64,000 nt of DNA, taken from Climacteris rufus. Lineage: Eukaryota > Chordata > Aves > Passeriformes > Climacteridae. The position numbers and the translations under genes are program-made. Positions within the stretch are counted from its first letter, which is position 1. Each line of letters begins with the position of its first letter. This document shows positions 26,201 through 39,525 of this stretch, one piece after another. Below the pieces are notes generated by a model, which was not told the DNA's origin, searched no databases, and saw only the letters and a program-made list of their open reading frames with translations. Where the stretch lies: the NCBI GenBank assembly GCA_013398175.1, contig VZRZ01004921.1:555912-619911 (forward strand). The letters run 5' to 3'.

Positions 26201-29200
26201 AGTAACTGATAGACTGAGCAATGAACTTACAATTCATAGCTGATATTATTATAAGTTCTTAAAAATAGAAAGGATGCAATAAATAGGAAATAACATATAC
26301 TTTGACGCTGCTCTGGTACTTCATTGCTTCTGTGCAATTATAGGTCCTGATAATTTCTAAAGTACTTTTTTTTCCTTGAAGAACATGAGAAAGAATCAAC
26401 ACCACTGTGTCTTAAACAGTATGGTATTTAATATTTATACTACCTAATAGGTTGAATATCTATTTAGTTTAGAAAATATTTGTTTAGTTTAGAAAATATT
26501 TGTTTAGTTTAATTTAGCTTTGAAAATTTTCTTGAATTTCATCAGTGTCCTAAGTCCTGAATAATGAAACAGAACAAACCAAGTAGTGTGCATGGTGTAT
26601 GTTGATGACTATCTCACATGTCAAGATGAGACATCACATGAGTAAGTTAATGAGATATTGGGTAATGCCATAGATGTTGAGGAAGCCAGAAGCCTGAAAT
26701 TGTTGTGAAAAGCAGCGTGTAAGAAATTATTCAGTGATACACCATTAACATCTGAAGCTCTACAGAACAGCCTGAATGAGAAAGGTCATCTATACGGAGG
26801 AGGAAAAAGGAATTCCAATTGATCTCTACATTCTAGGACTGTTTTTGAAATCGATCGTGAAGCAAAACGTTATAACAAAATGTGACTAGTAGAACACAAT
26901 GTTAATTACGGGTGAAATAAATGATTTAAATTTCTTAACTGCCCATCATTACCGTTAGCACTGAGATAATGTTAAACTTGAATATCAAGATGAGTAAGAG
27001 GGTATCATAAGATTGTGAATACTCTTGAGAAGCAGTAGACCAGAAAGGAACAAAATGTACCAACATTTCATTTGGGACAGAGTGAACCAGGATTGCCTGG
27101 AAACCAGAGAGGCTAACAGATGACAGCCACAGGAAAAGTATAAAAATGAAAATACAGTAACAGTAGTCTGCTCATATGTTGCACCAGTCATGTTAACTAA
27201 ACATCATCCAGGTTATTTTCAAGAAATCTAATATTTTCAAGAGTTCTGGTGTTGAAAACACATTAAGACCAAATAATATGCCATATATGAATGATCTTTA
27301 ATGATACAGTGCAATTAAAAAAAATTCACATCCCCACCAAATCTAAAACAAAGCAATTAGTTTAAAATAGGGCAGTTAGTTCTGATTAAAGACAAGATTT
27401 ACAGACTTCTTGATAAACAGACAGAAACCTCATGCTAGAAGCCTGTTCACAAAATTACTCACTGCATCCTGAATTTTTCTCTTTAAATGTTTGCTTGTGT
27501 TTCTTTTATTAATAAACATCAAGTTTTAACATGTTATTTGTGAAGAGTTTTTTCAGTGGACATGTTACTGCCTCCACTGCTCTAAAACAATTAAAAATAC
27601 TATGTGGTTAAGGGGACAAAAGAGCAAAACAAATATTTTGTATTGTTCTGAAGCAAGTGTACATAGAATTCTTACATTTCTCTCTGGATACACAAAGAAG
27701 TACCTAAATATGAGGCTGATGAAATTCAGAAAAGAAGTGTACAACCATGTAAGATTCCAACTAAATGTAAGAATTTCCAATTCAATGAGCTGAAACCTAC
27801 AGATGAAAATAATTAAGATAGTCATCCATCTGAAGCTAATATGAACACATTTTAGTGCTTAGTCTCACATAACTTCCAAAAGGAGAAACTATTCCTAAAA
27901 GCGACACAGTTTTATGTTAAACAACAACCTTAATTTTCTTAAACAATTCAAAGAATACGCTGCTCCAGTAACAACCTATGCTCTAGTAAGTTCTGTACAG
28001 GTGGTATGTTCTAACAGACCCTGCACTGAAGTTTTAAACATAAGGAAAAGTAAACATTGTGCATCCTATGAAATTAATGATCAGGTAAACATACAAGTGC
28101 TGCTTGTGTTTTCCTTTCCTTTCATTTTCCAATGTTTTCTACACCAGTAATTATCATCCAACATTTAATTTTAGTGCAGACTTCACCACTTACATGCATA
28201 TTTAAAGTTCAGCCTGTAACAATGCACATCCCTAGCTCACACATGACTTCTGATTTCCACAGTCTTGCATTCTCTAGTCCTATTGGAGAAAAAATTTTTT
28301 CTCTGGACTTACTGACAGAAACATTAATAACTTTTTCAGATGGACTTTAGACTGAAGTTGAATACATTTACAAAATATCTGTTATATATCTGTTTCTGTA
28401 TTTTCTTGTTCTACTAATGGAAACAATATATAGACATAATGATAAAATCAAAATAGCATCACTTTTGCATTCATTAGAACAGCACTGTTGGTATATTTAA
28501 TTAGGGCATAAAAAATGTATAATCACAATGGCTCCATTTATCTTTATTAGAAAAATCACACATCAGCTCACTGGTAACTACTGTTGTTTAATCACTACCA
28601 CTTACTGCCAAGTGCTGCCAAACTGAGTTCCCTTTCTGCCCACTTAGTTTTCTTTTAATGAAAATTTTTTTATGTCTTAGTAAATGGAAAAAATACTGAC
28701 TTTACTGAGGGGACCAGCATAATAATGCATGAATACAAGGAAAATAATACCAATTTTAATGAGCATACTTTAACTTATACACAATACACAAAAGTAGCCC
28801 AACAAGTTGCTTCAACTGAGATTAAAAAAAAAAAAACAAACAAAAGAAACCCCAAAACTTAAAATGAACAGTGTATATAATGCTTTAGTTGTTTATAATG
28901 GTCTTGTGTCCTATCAGAATACAGAAATGAACTTGTGACCCATGGCAGGGAAAAAGAAAGGAAAATAAAATAATTCTAAACAGGTAGATGGACTTAGCCA
29001 GTATTATAACACAGAGAAAAGTTAAGCTTTTCTAAAAATGAAGTATTCAGAAGCTTTATCTTTGACAGGAATTATATTGATGATCTATTTATTTCAAAAT
29101 AAGACTACTTTAGAAAGGTTACCTGCATTCTTTTGGGTGATTTTATACACTCTATAACAAATAGCTCACTGAGAGATTTAATTTTTCTCAAAATATTTTG

Positions 29201-32200
29201 ATTTTTACAACTTTTCATGTCAGTTATCTCATTAAGGAATTTAAAAATTCTGTTTCTAGAAATCAACAGTGAAGGTTTTTTCATTTTTATAATTTTTCTT
29301 TGCTTTCTTTTTTTTACTGCGTTCACTTTTCTAAGCTCTCTGACCTAATGAATGTTTGCAGACAACAGTTTTAAGCACACAGTGTTAAGCACAGTGTTAA
29401 GCACATACACACTCACAATTCAGACAGTCACTGACCTCCAAGAGATGTTGGAGAGGCCAAATACAGCAGGTTTTTCAAGAACTTTGATTGTGTGTTTACA
29501 ATCTGACTTGAGAAAATTTTTTTAAAAAATCCTACAAATAAACAAACCCCAACTAAAAATACTCCAAACAAATGTAGAAAAACAAACAAAAGAGTACTCT
29601 GATAGCTAACCTGTTGGTTAATGTTAAAAATTTCATTTAAATATTTCAACTTTCAATTACGTTAGGGAAGCTGAAAACAGGCTCTCTTGAATAAATTAAT
29701 GAATTTAAAAGACTCTTTTTTTTTTAATATAAATACATTTCATGAAAAAATCTGTTTGTATGTTGCTGACCAGAATGTGTATCAAACTCAGAAGCTGAGT
29801 GAAAAGCCAATAACTCTTTCTAAATATTATAAGCCAAAGCTAAATTCTTACCTAAGAAAATGAATTGTTCTCATACATAAAAAGAGATTAGAGAATTTTT
29901 ATAAATCATGAGTACACAGAGAGTTCTTTAAACCTAATGAGAAATTGAACTAATTACTTCTGTAATAAATATTAAAATGTGGGTGGCAGTTCTTGCGTAT
30001 TTTGCTAAAAGTTATTAAAAGCAACAAACAAAACATTCTGAAGCCATTTATTTACAATTTAACTTCTTAACTATTAGATAATTAAAATGCTAAATTATCC
30101 TGCCTAATTTGCATGGTATATCTCCAGCTTTTCTTTAAACAAAATTCTATACAAAAACTCTGAAACCATTAAAATAGTTCTAGGCAAATTTAAAAAATCA
30201 GATTACAATTATCCACATGCTCTTAAGCAGAGGCATTTGCCCAATTTTACTTCTGGAAGCCAGAAAATTTGCCTTCTAGAGTGAGTAATATAATGAAGAA
30301 ATAATTATGAGTAAAAGAATTATCGAGTAAATGTTTATTATCTTAATAACAATCACTTCCATACCACAATATGAAGAAGCATGAAGTAACAAAGAAGGCA
30401 GAAAAAAACCCGGAAAACAAATACATTGCTTAATTATATTTAATGGACTGTATCTAATGGACTTCCCTCCTCACTCCACCTTCAGCTGGGCTGGAAAGTG
30501 CTGATGGAATCAGGCTGCTAGATCACTTTGAAAGCCAGAGCTGCCTCAGAGAGCAGTAATTGGTTGCTGCTCCTGCTTGCTTCCCCACAGTTCCTCCTTT
30601 GTGGCGCAGATCAAGAGGACACATAAGTAACCTGCTATTTTCAAATACAAGTTTTTAGAAAAGGGAAGAAAATAGTAGCTTTCCTGAGCAGAGTGCTTTG
30701 GTGCCCACACAGATGGTAATAAAGAGTAATAGATGGACTAGATGGTGAATAAATTCAGCAGAAAAGGTGGTCCACTGGGAAGTAGCCATGAACATCAGAC
30801 AAATTTTTCCTTGACACTGTGAAAGGCTTTAACTCTACAAATGCTGGCTCACACTGCAATTTCTGAAGACTGTCAATCTGCTGTGCTATGAATAGATGTG
30901 CTCTAGTGAAATGGAAAGCTGTGGTAGAATGTAATCTGAAGAGTCATTTGTACTCTGAAACTGTCTGAATAGTTACAGGAATTATCATATGTTTTTATTT
31001 TTAAAAAATCAGTGCTGAAGTCATGCATGCCATTTAAAGACTACTCAAACTGGAAAAAGGATAATAGAGACCATTCTCAAATCTGCCTGGTCTGCCCAGC
31101 AATGTAGAATATGAATTAACACAAAATATGTGTGTTTTTTCCTGTATTTCCATGACTGTGTCAAAAGTTATAAACTTTTTTGCCCAACTGAAGAATTAGA
31201 ATGTTACCCACTAGTTAAACTGTTGTCATGGAATGCAAATACCTCTTTTTGTCTTTAATTTCAAGTCAAGGATAGGCATGCATAGTATACATAGGGATAG
31301 GCTCAGATTCAGGGTTCATTATTCTCTCAAAAATAGTCTTACAGATCTTTCAAAGAACATACTCACTAAAAAATTGCTCATTCTCCTATCTAGTTTCTAT
31401 TAAGAGCTACTAACAAACCATTATACCTCTTATATCATTATAGCTCAAGTTCTATCTAAAACTGTCAGGGAATATTGATTTGAAAGAGAATTTTGCATTT
31501 CTAAAGAGTTTATTTACTAAGACTTGAAATCTGCCATGCAATCCTGCCAGATATTTCATATTCAAAAGAAAAATACTTTATATAAATTAAATTTGTATCA
31601 TTTATTCTGCTTTCTGTACTAGATAGCCAAAAGAAAAATGCTGTATATGCCTGCCAGAAGAATATTAGGATTTTTAAAGAAAGGTTATCACAGTCATTAA
31701 TTCTTTGGAGATAGTGTTCAATATTAATAGTAATTTCTGAGTTTCTGAGTTAAAATTTAAATCTGAATGGAACACCCAAAATGAGTACACAAAGAAAGGC
31801 TTAACTCCAAATTCAGATCCTCTAGAATGAAAATCATACATTAGGATAAAAACACCCTAGAAATGAATCCTAACATATAAGCTGAGTAAATTCCTGACAG
31901 TTTATTAATTTCTTGAAATAGAGACAATTTTGAAGATACAGGGAAGTCTCTTTAAATATGTTCTTTCTTTTACACTATATTTATGTCTCTAAAACTCAGA
32001 ATCTTTTTTTAAGTAATTTGAGTTGCAGAAAAATTAATTATTTTATGGTTATAGCTTAATATTTGTCTGACAAAAATAATAGGAAGTAGGCTGAACAGCC
32101 ACTCAAAATCCATTCCTGTGGCAACCCCTATGCATTCATACTCACCCCTGAGATATCCATGTTCCTCCACTGAGCCACATGAAATGCTGGCCACATAGGC

Positions 32201-32940
32201 TGGTATGCAGGGCAGTGGAAGACTTTTTGGACCTGAGGAGTGTAGCATTGCTTCTATAAACAATTGAATTACAGACAGACCTTGAGGATAAATTAGGATG
32301 TCTATTAGGCCTTATAAAATTTGCTCTTGTTTTCACACAGACTTCTTTGTGGCCTTTACTCTTTCCTTTTTACTATGTATTTTTCTTTATTTTTATATAA
32401 TAGGATGGTTATATTTTTCTGCTTTTTGACAGTTCTGTGAAGATGAATGTGCTAATGTTTACTTGAGAATCAGATGCCATAACAGTGCAAATGATAACTT
32501 ATCCACAGGAGAAAAACAAAACAAAACAAAACAAAAAAACCTACCAAGAAATATATTAAGAAGAGGTGGGATTGTGACAACCTGAATGGTGTTGCAGTAA
32601 AGTTAAAAAACGCATATGAAAATACAACAATATAACATTTGGGGGGGCCGTGCACTATTACACACACAACATCTCTGTAGGCCTGAATCCTCTTGGAAAC
32701 ATCTTAATCTTAAATCAAACAGAAACCTATTTACAGAAATAGACACAAAATTACTAAAAACTGGGATTTCAGAAAATTACCTAAAATGAAAAATACACGT
32801 TTGATATTAGTCCTTCAGTTTCTGAGGTGCTGTAATTTTAAGTGGGATTGAAGTAATCTAGTGAGCCCACAAGAAACTGAACTCAATGGCTGATGTGATC
32901 TTTTGCAGTACTACAAGTATGTAAAAAATGCCATGGGGCT
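23271..32940. other. Mostly unique AT-rich intron sequence
   Basis: No gene is recognised. The stretch includes the longest open frame of the window (24703-25155, plus, 150 codons), which has no familiar domain and is of a length expected by chance. It also holds the 20-bp tandem at 26463-26511, an A/C-rich patch near 28826-28860, an (AAAAC)n stretch at about 32515-32539 and a GC-richer patch at 30466-30625. Confidence 0.55.
26463..26511. repeat. 20-bp tandem repeat, 2.4 copies
   Basis: The unit TTTAGTTTAGAAAATATTTG occurs at 26463-26482 and 26483-26502 without differences, and a partial third copy follows. A perfect match suggests a recent slippage or duplication event. Confidence 0.9.
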
Positions 32941-33009
32941 TATTTTATTGTATTTTATTTTATTTTATTTTTTGTTTTGTTTTATTTTATTTTATTTTAT
33001 TTTATTTTC
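32941..33009. repeat. (TTTTA)n microsatellite
   Basis: About 69 bases made almost entirely of TATTT/TTTTA pentamers, with one interruption (TTTTTTGTTTTGT) in the middle. Confidence 0.92.
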
Positions 33010-33056
33010 TATTACTTGATGTATTTACTGTACAATTGAAGTTACTTGCACTTAAT

Positions 33057-33113
33057 AGAAAAAAAAAAAGAAAAAAGAAAGAAGAAAGAAGAAAGAAAAA
33101 AGAAGGAAAAAAA
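33057..33113. repeat. 57-base uninterrupted polypurine run
   Basis: Every base from 33057 to 33113 is A or G, with AAAG and GAAAGAA units. On the CSMD1 transcript strand this is a 57-base pyrimidine tract. It begins 47 bases after the (TTTTA)n array. Confidence 0.92.
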
Positions 33114-34939
33114 CCGCCTATGTTTGAAGAAAGCATGTGGCCAACGAACCCCAGGAGGTAGAAGACAGTGGGTTTATAATACCAAAACCTATTAACTACA
33201 ATTTAAGTTAGGATGTACAAAAACTTGCTAAAATGTTTACTGAACGCCATTCCTTGCAACTCTTGCAAACTCTGGTGGCATTGCCTTGAGACAGCCCCTC
33301 ACAGCAACAAACTGCAACATCTAGGCCTAGCAAAACCTGCCAGTCTGGACTTCACTCAATTATATATTTTTCACATGTGTGGGAGCTCTATAAGTAAAAA
33401 TAGTGCAAATACTTTCTAACAATAGAGAGACATTTAAGAAAACAGTCTTCTCTGATAACACATGAATGTTTTCTTTCAAGTAGTTGCAATTTAGAGAAAC
33501 AAGTAGCATGAATAAATCCAAACACTCAAGGACCAGAACATGGCATGGGAAATATCACAGAAGACGAACAAACATTATACTAAACGTTATACTGAACTTG
33601 TATCTGGAAACACACAAAGCTGCCAAAAATTCTATTTCTAGATGCTTTAGTAAAAGCAAAGCACACATTTTTGACAGCTGTAATCCACGGACACATTTCC
33701 ATTTGCACTTCTTACTTATACAGTCAAGAAGATGAAGGAGCATGCTATCATTGCCAGGTTTTTTTGAAAGCAGCTGTTCAAAACATCTCAGAATAATCTC
33801 CTGGCTGTAGTACTAGAACTCAGTGCTCCTCTAGCACTTGGTAAGACAAAAACATAAAATCACATTGCCTTCTTGCATTTCAAAGGTTGTGTAAAAACTA
33901 TAAACATTGACTCCAAGGCTCCAGAGAAAATCTTGTGTCTGGCATAAATTCCACTACAATTATCACTGTCAATTATGCAGCTGATGTCTGTAAATGAGGT
34001 AGTAGGAACAAAATTCATAAGTCACCAGGAATACAAAAAGTATTAATTTATAGTACTTACATTTATATTCAGTCACGTGTTAATTATAAGCAGAAACATT
34101 TATGGATTATTCTCTATAGCATTAAAATACACTTCCTTGTTTTTTAAAAAGGCCTAATTTGATGCATTATATTAATTTTAAGAGACAGATCAATTGTATG
34201 ATTGTGGTTGTAAAACCTTATTATAAAGGCTTACAGAAACATGATTGATAAGAGAGAAGAAAAAGGAAACTTCTCAGTGATTTTCATGTAATAATAGAAT
34301 GCAGTAAAAATAATTTTAAAAGCAAAGAGGTTCATTGTATCACTGCAATATCACTGCAGGTCTCATGGTCCCCAATTGCACTACATTTTGTACACACATA
34401 TACTCTACAATTCCTTTTTCTCCTACATAAAGAACATGAGATTTTTCTGGCACTTTATCTGTTTTAGATGGGGCCTTGTATAACCACATCTGTAAGAAGC
34501 ACTGCTGCTCACTGCTCCCTTATCCTAGAAGCAATGGCAAGTGAAGGAATAGGAAAGGCACAGACTGTGTAAACTTCATAGAAGCTCATAGAATGATGAT
34601 GGGCTCTTAGTAAAAGAATGTGGTTAGAAGATTAAAATACTAGTGACAGTTGCAGTCAAACAGACTATGAAATCAAAATCCATGGGAACAAAATTTATCA
34701 TTTTAAGGGGAAGAAAATTTAGCAACATCAGACAATTTATATTGGAATGAAGATCTGGAAAAGCATTTACACCAACCCCAAACTCAAAGCAGATCCAATT
34801 GTGTGGTGATGCCATGGACCTTGTTCAGCAAAGGATGGGGGTTCCTCGGCCTTTATAGATAAGCTGTTCCCATCAGAATACTTTTTTCCTTATAACTAAT
34901 TGGAATTTCCTTTCTCATCACTATTTACTTCTCAAAGAG

Positions 34940-35150
34940 TCTATGTGTGTCTTGTCCCATCTACTACCTTCACATTAGGCTGAAGGTTAAAGTAAGTTTC
35001 CTAACTCTTCAAACTTCTTCTGGCATCAAGAAAACCAATTCTTTCACCATCACCTCATATATCATGTGCTCCAGATCCCTAATAATCATGGTGGGACTCC
35101 ACTGGAGGTGCTCAGAAGACAGCGTGGAGGAAACACCAGGTAAAATTTCA
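34940..35150 (-). mobile_element. Degenerate CR1 LINE fragment, minus strand
   Basis: The minus strand reads ATTATTAGGGATCTGGAGCA, then CATGATATATGAGGTGATGG. This corresponds to the CR1 3' stretch that the 52-53 kb copy carries as ATGATCAGAAGGCTTGAACA followed by CCTCTCTTATGAG. The similarity is weak on both sides. An octamer-like CATAGAAGCTCATAGAAT at about 34577-34594 could be the remnant of its 3' end, but the sequence between is not recognisable. Confidence 0.5.
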
Positions 35151-38100
35151 AGCATCAGAGGAACTGATTAAAAATTAATGCCCTTGTCTGATGTGTCACT
35201 CTTCAAGTCCCTGTTCAATTATTAGGCAGATTCAAAAGCTCCCTAGTAACAGTTTATTCCTGGGAGCTTATTGTTAGACAGCAGTAAAAAATCAATTGGT
35301 CTATGATGTGTAACCAAAACAGGCATATTGATGGTTGATCTAAAGTCCATGTGAAGCCATCAGTGAAGAAAATCTCATTTGTAACCTATGACTTTCCCCT
35401 CAAACCAGAGTAAAGACAAAAACAGTTCTAATGATGTAGAAGTAGAGGGAAAGGATGAAAATATTTTGGATTTTGTTTCATTAGTGAAGCCAATAGGACT
35501 CAATTTTTCCTTTTCTTCCATTCTGATTTTTTGTAAAATCGTTCTTATTCCTGAATTTCCTTCACAGTGCCTTGTGCATTATATTGTTTTCCCTTTTGCA
35601 GTACTTTGAGGTACAGGAAAAAAATATCTGCAGCTAAGGAAAAAAACCAGTATGATTTTAGTGTAAGTTTTGAAAAACATGGATTTCAAATATCATATAT
35701 ATGAATTATACTAGCAAAAGACTGCAGAAAACAAGTTTACTCAAAACTTATAAGCTACTGTAACTACATTCAACGTTAACTTCTTAAGATGACATTTCTT
35801 GTGCTAAAACCACAATACATGTTTAGATGAAATAGTGCCTATAAAGTATCTCCTGAAGAGCCATATGAGTGTAGTTAGTACACATTTGCACTTAGCAAAA
35901 CCACACTTCTTGAGATTCTTTGTGTAGTTTCTGAGTAGGATAAATTAGTAGATTGCTCTCTGCTTCTGCAAGATACTAAAAAAAAAAAAAAAAAGAAAGG
36001 TAAAAAATATCATGTCTCCTCTGAATATGAAAAGCATCTGCTTTAGTTTTCAGGGAGAAGGAAAACAGAATCAGTTACCGTGCAGCTACACATTTTTACC
36101 TCACAGTAGTGTTCACTATGATATTTAGGTATATGCTGGAGTACATTAAAACTCTATGTAAATCAAATAATATGACACAGAACCTAATTTAAGTGTATAC
36201 AGAAGTTCTTTGATGAAATTAAGCCGTTTGCACTGTCATTCACAGTGCCTTTGCATGGAGTATGAAAAGTCAATAAGCTTTTTCTTTTTCTAAAAGAAAA
36301 TTAGAAAGTTTTGAGGCTTTGAATTTTCTTGTGCTTTAAAACTGACCAATTTAATATAAACAAACAAATGTGCTTGTTTGCAGCAATTAAGGTTAAAACA
36401 ATTAGCTTCTCCCATGGTACCTATTTAAACTTAAATATTAAGAAAATACCTAAAACTCTCTCAATCTGTGGAAAAAATCAGTAGCACCAGAAGAGGCAGG
36501 TGGATGCAAAATTTGTAATTTGTGAGAAATCAAAGTCATTGACTTGCATGCTTTTATCAATTAAAGGCACATATAAGTGAAAGTGCATTTAGCGAAGCCT
36601 CGTTCTGTAATACTGTCTTCAAATATCTTTCTGGACAGATAACACAATTAAGCATTACTGAGTACTTGTTTAAAACATTGTCTCACTAGGCATATTATCC
36701 TTAAAGACCTAGAAATTTGTGTTAGGTTTTGCTGGAGTAGTGCCTACAGCATGCACATAATCTCACAGAGATGACAGTTACAGAATAATATGATGGTAAA
36801 ATTCATCTGCACAAATGGAGATAAATTATTTATAATTTTATTTATGAATACTATACATTAAAACAATGTAGATAGACAGTCAGGTAGGTGCATAGGTATA
36901 GCTCTTTGTACTAGAAATATCTTTGTGATTTTAATAGTGAAGCTTCAAAGACAAATACTCAGCTGTCTGCATTTACAGCTACTGTTAGTTAAAAGACAAA
37001 ATCATACCAAAAAGACTTCACTTCATATCATTATTCCACAAAATCAAAACGAAATATGCAAAAACCTATGTTTTATTTCATCACAGAATAAAAGTAGAAA
37101 GTTTACTTTGAGGAGAAGTTTTGCATTTTTATTTCATACCTGAATTTCTGTTTGATTTTGAATTTGTTTTTCCCTTATTTGGAAAAGAAACTAGTGGGAT
37201 TTAAGAAACATCCGTTCACATTGTAGGACTCAAAGTGCTAACAAAATGCACAAAAAAATCATGATTTACATAAATGACTTTCATCGATAGCACAGGTACT
37301 TGGTTGAGTATTTTTTTCCAAATAAAAGAGAAAAAAAATCTTACAAAGTAAATTCTACGTGAAGGCACAAGAAAGCCTAACAGAATTTGCTTCCTCAATC
37401 AATTTAGTGAGAAGATTTGTAAGAAGCCATTATTTGTGATAAATGTATAATGACACTGCTTTCCTTGTAAGTTAATTTTTATATAATTGTTTTATAAAAC
37501 ATGTAAGATTTGAATATAAAATTACTGAAGTTCCATATTTTAGCTGATAAAATAATGTTCTCATAGAAGCATGTCCTAACTAAATGTAATTATGAAAACC
37601 CAACCAAACAAGTGAGTTGGTGAGATCTTCAAAGAAGTAATCAACAGTTAAAATAAAACAAGCACAGCGAGCACTATTTTATTGTAGTGGTGCTAAGGCT
37701 AATTATTAGATACAACGATTAGATACTGAATTGGGATCTCTGTTATTTGTAAAAAGTCATTTGAAAGACTACTGCTAAGTGAATACTTTTAAGAAAATAA
37801 ATACTAGTTTGTATCAGTGAATGAGAACATTTAGCTCTAAATTAAAGATAAAATGGGATGTTTTCCAGCATGATAGCTTCATGGAGGGAAATGTTTTAAA
37901 TGTGACTAGTTAATTAGGAAAATAATAATTAGCAATATTAAAAACAAATAAATGCAGATGGTACATTTGATTTACAATAACTTTGTTTTGTAAAAGAAAA
38001 CTAATTCTTTGACAAGAAAATGTTTAATTTCTCCCTAGTTTTACTGGAAATACCTCTAAGATAAAACAACAGCATTTTTTTTGTCTCTGAAAACAATATA

Positions 38101-39190
38101 TTTTCTCTATATTAATCCTTTAACTATAGTATTACATTAAAAATTAAAATAAGTAATTTTAAAAATTGTTCAGATTTTCAGTTTCTATAATTTCTTAAGT
38201 ATTGGAATAAAAAACTCCCATATTCTTTCTTTACTGATATATTTTAGATACTTACTGACTGTATTTCTGTTTCTTTGCCTACTTTTTTATTGTTCAATTT
38301 GTGTTTTATATTCTCCTCACCTCCACAAACCCTCTCAAGAGCTTCAAAATGATGCAGCTGCTGGGTGTGACAGATGTACTCTATTTCTACTAACACGCTG
38401 AGAATAAAAATTATTATTTGTTCATTACTGTTTCATGCCCTATTTTTCAAAATTTACTTTCTCCACACCTTTTGAAGGTTTTGGATCTTGTACAGGTCAT
38501 CCGATAAATCAGGTTTAGTACCTCCTACAAACTTCACAAAAGTATTGCCCTCCAACTGGTAAAACTATTGGCTTCATTCCTTACATGAAGTTGCATCAAA
38601 TTGGAGTTTCGATCTTTTTAAATAAAAGAAAATACAGTGATTGTTACTGTATTGCTAAAACAATAGTAGTCACACTATATTTTCAAAGTTTATTTTTCTT
38701 TACAACATGGACTAGGTAAATCCACATTGATCATATCTATTAAATACAAGCCAACCCAACTTTCACCATGTTAAACACCAAAATCAGCGATTAAAAAATT
38801 CAAAATAATTTCTTAGCTGTGGGCATAAAAGGCAGTATTGTATATTTTACATGACTGTTTTTTGTCAGGTCAAGCATGCTGAAACTGAGTCACATATGAA
38901 CACTAATGCAGTTCCTGGCACCTTGCAGTACATTCCGCGTAAAGGAGGACACGTACTCTTTGCAGATGAGCCATACCTGTCTGTATTGATCTGAATGTCA
39001 GCATGAAACCAAAATGATTTGAAAATGACAATCTCTGTGAGCACCTGACCTTAATGAGGACACGACTCCCTGCTACAAACAACACTGTCAGATACTTGTC
39101 ATAAGCAAGGAATGACTGCTGCTCTTCCACTGTTGCCTTAGGTTTTAACCCTTATATTTTTTAAATTCTGTATTGTCTGGCATGTATGCT
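35151..39190. other. Unique AT-rich intron sequence
   Basis: Nothing recognised apart from an A18 run at about 35979-35996 and short AT-rich simple sequence. Confidence 0.55.
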
Positions 39191-39525
39191 TTATACCTCG
39201 TTAGTTGCTGTTCTCTACAGACATAACAGTGCCTCTCTGGACTTACTCTTTAAGGACACTTAGACTGCCCAGGCCTAAGCTTCTAAAGGGGGGGGAGCGA
39301 GCTAAGGGAGCTAGGGGGAAAATGCAAAGTTTTAATTGGTGAATTTATGCTGATATGCAAATGGACCAAACCTGTAAAGGTGTGGAGAACTCGTGACTCG
39401 TCGTCCATTTTGGTGATGCCCCCGGGGGGCTTTGTCTGCCCTAAATGTACCTTTGAAGGCCTTTTATTCCCTTACTCCTGACTAGTCTCAGTTTTTGGGC
39501 TAGCCTTTTCAAACACCACAACTGA
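39190..39525 (+). mobile_element. Possible solo LTR, family not identified
   Basis: A GC-richer island contains a purine tract (AAAGGGGGGGGAGCGAGC, about 39285-39302), then CTGATATGCAAATGGACC with an octamer-like ATGCAAAT. After that come CTCGTGACTCGTCGTCC and a C5-G6 step (CCCCCGGGGGGC, about 39420-39431), then a T-rich stretch. CpG-containing motifs and an octamer site in a compact block are typical of avian LTRs. The ends and target duplication are not determined. Confidence 0.45.

Noticed and set aside
34577..34600. CATAGAA-type words suggesting a CR1 3' end
   Set aside because: The sequence between this point and the CR1 scrap at 34940 cannot be aligned by eye, so it was not included in the element.
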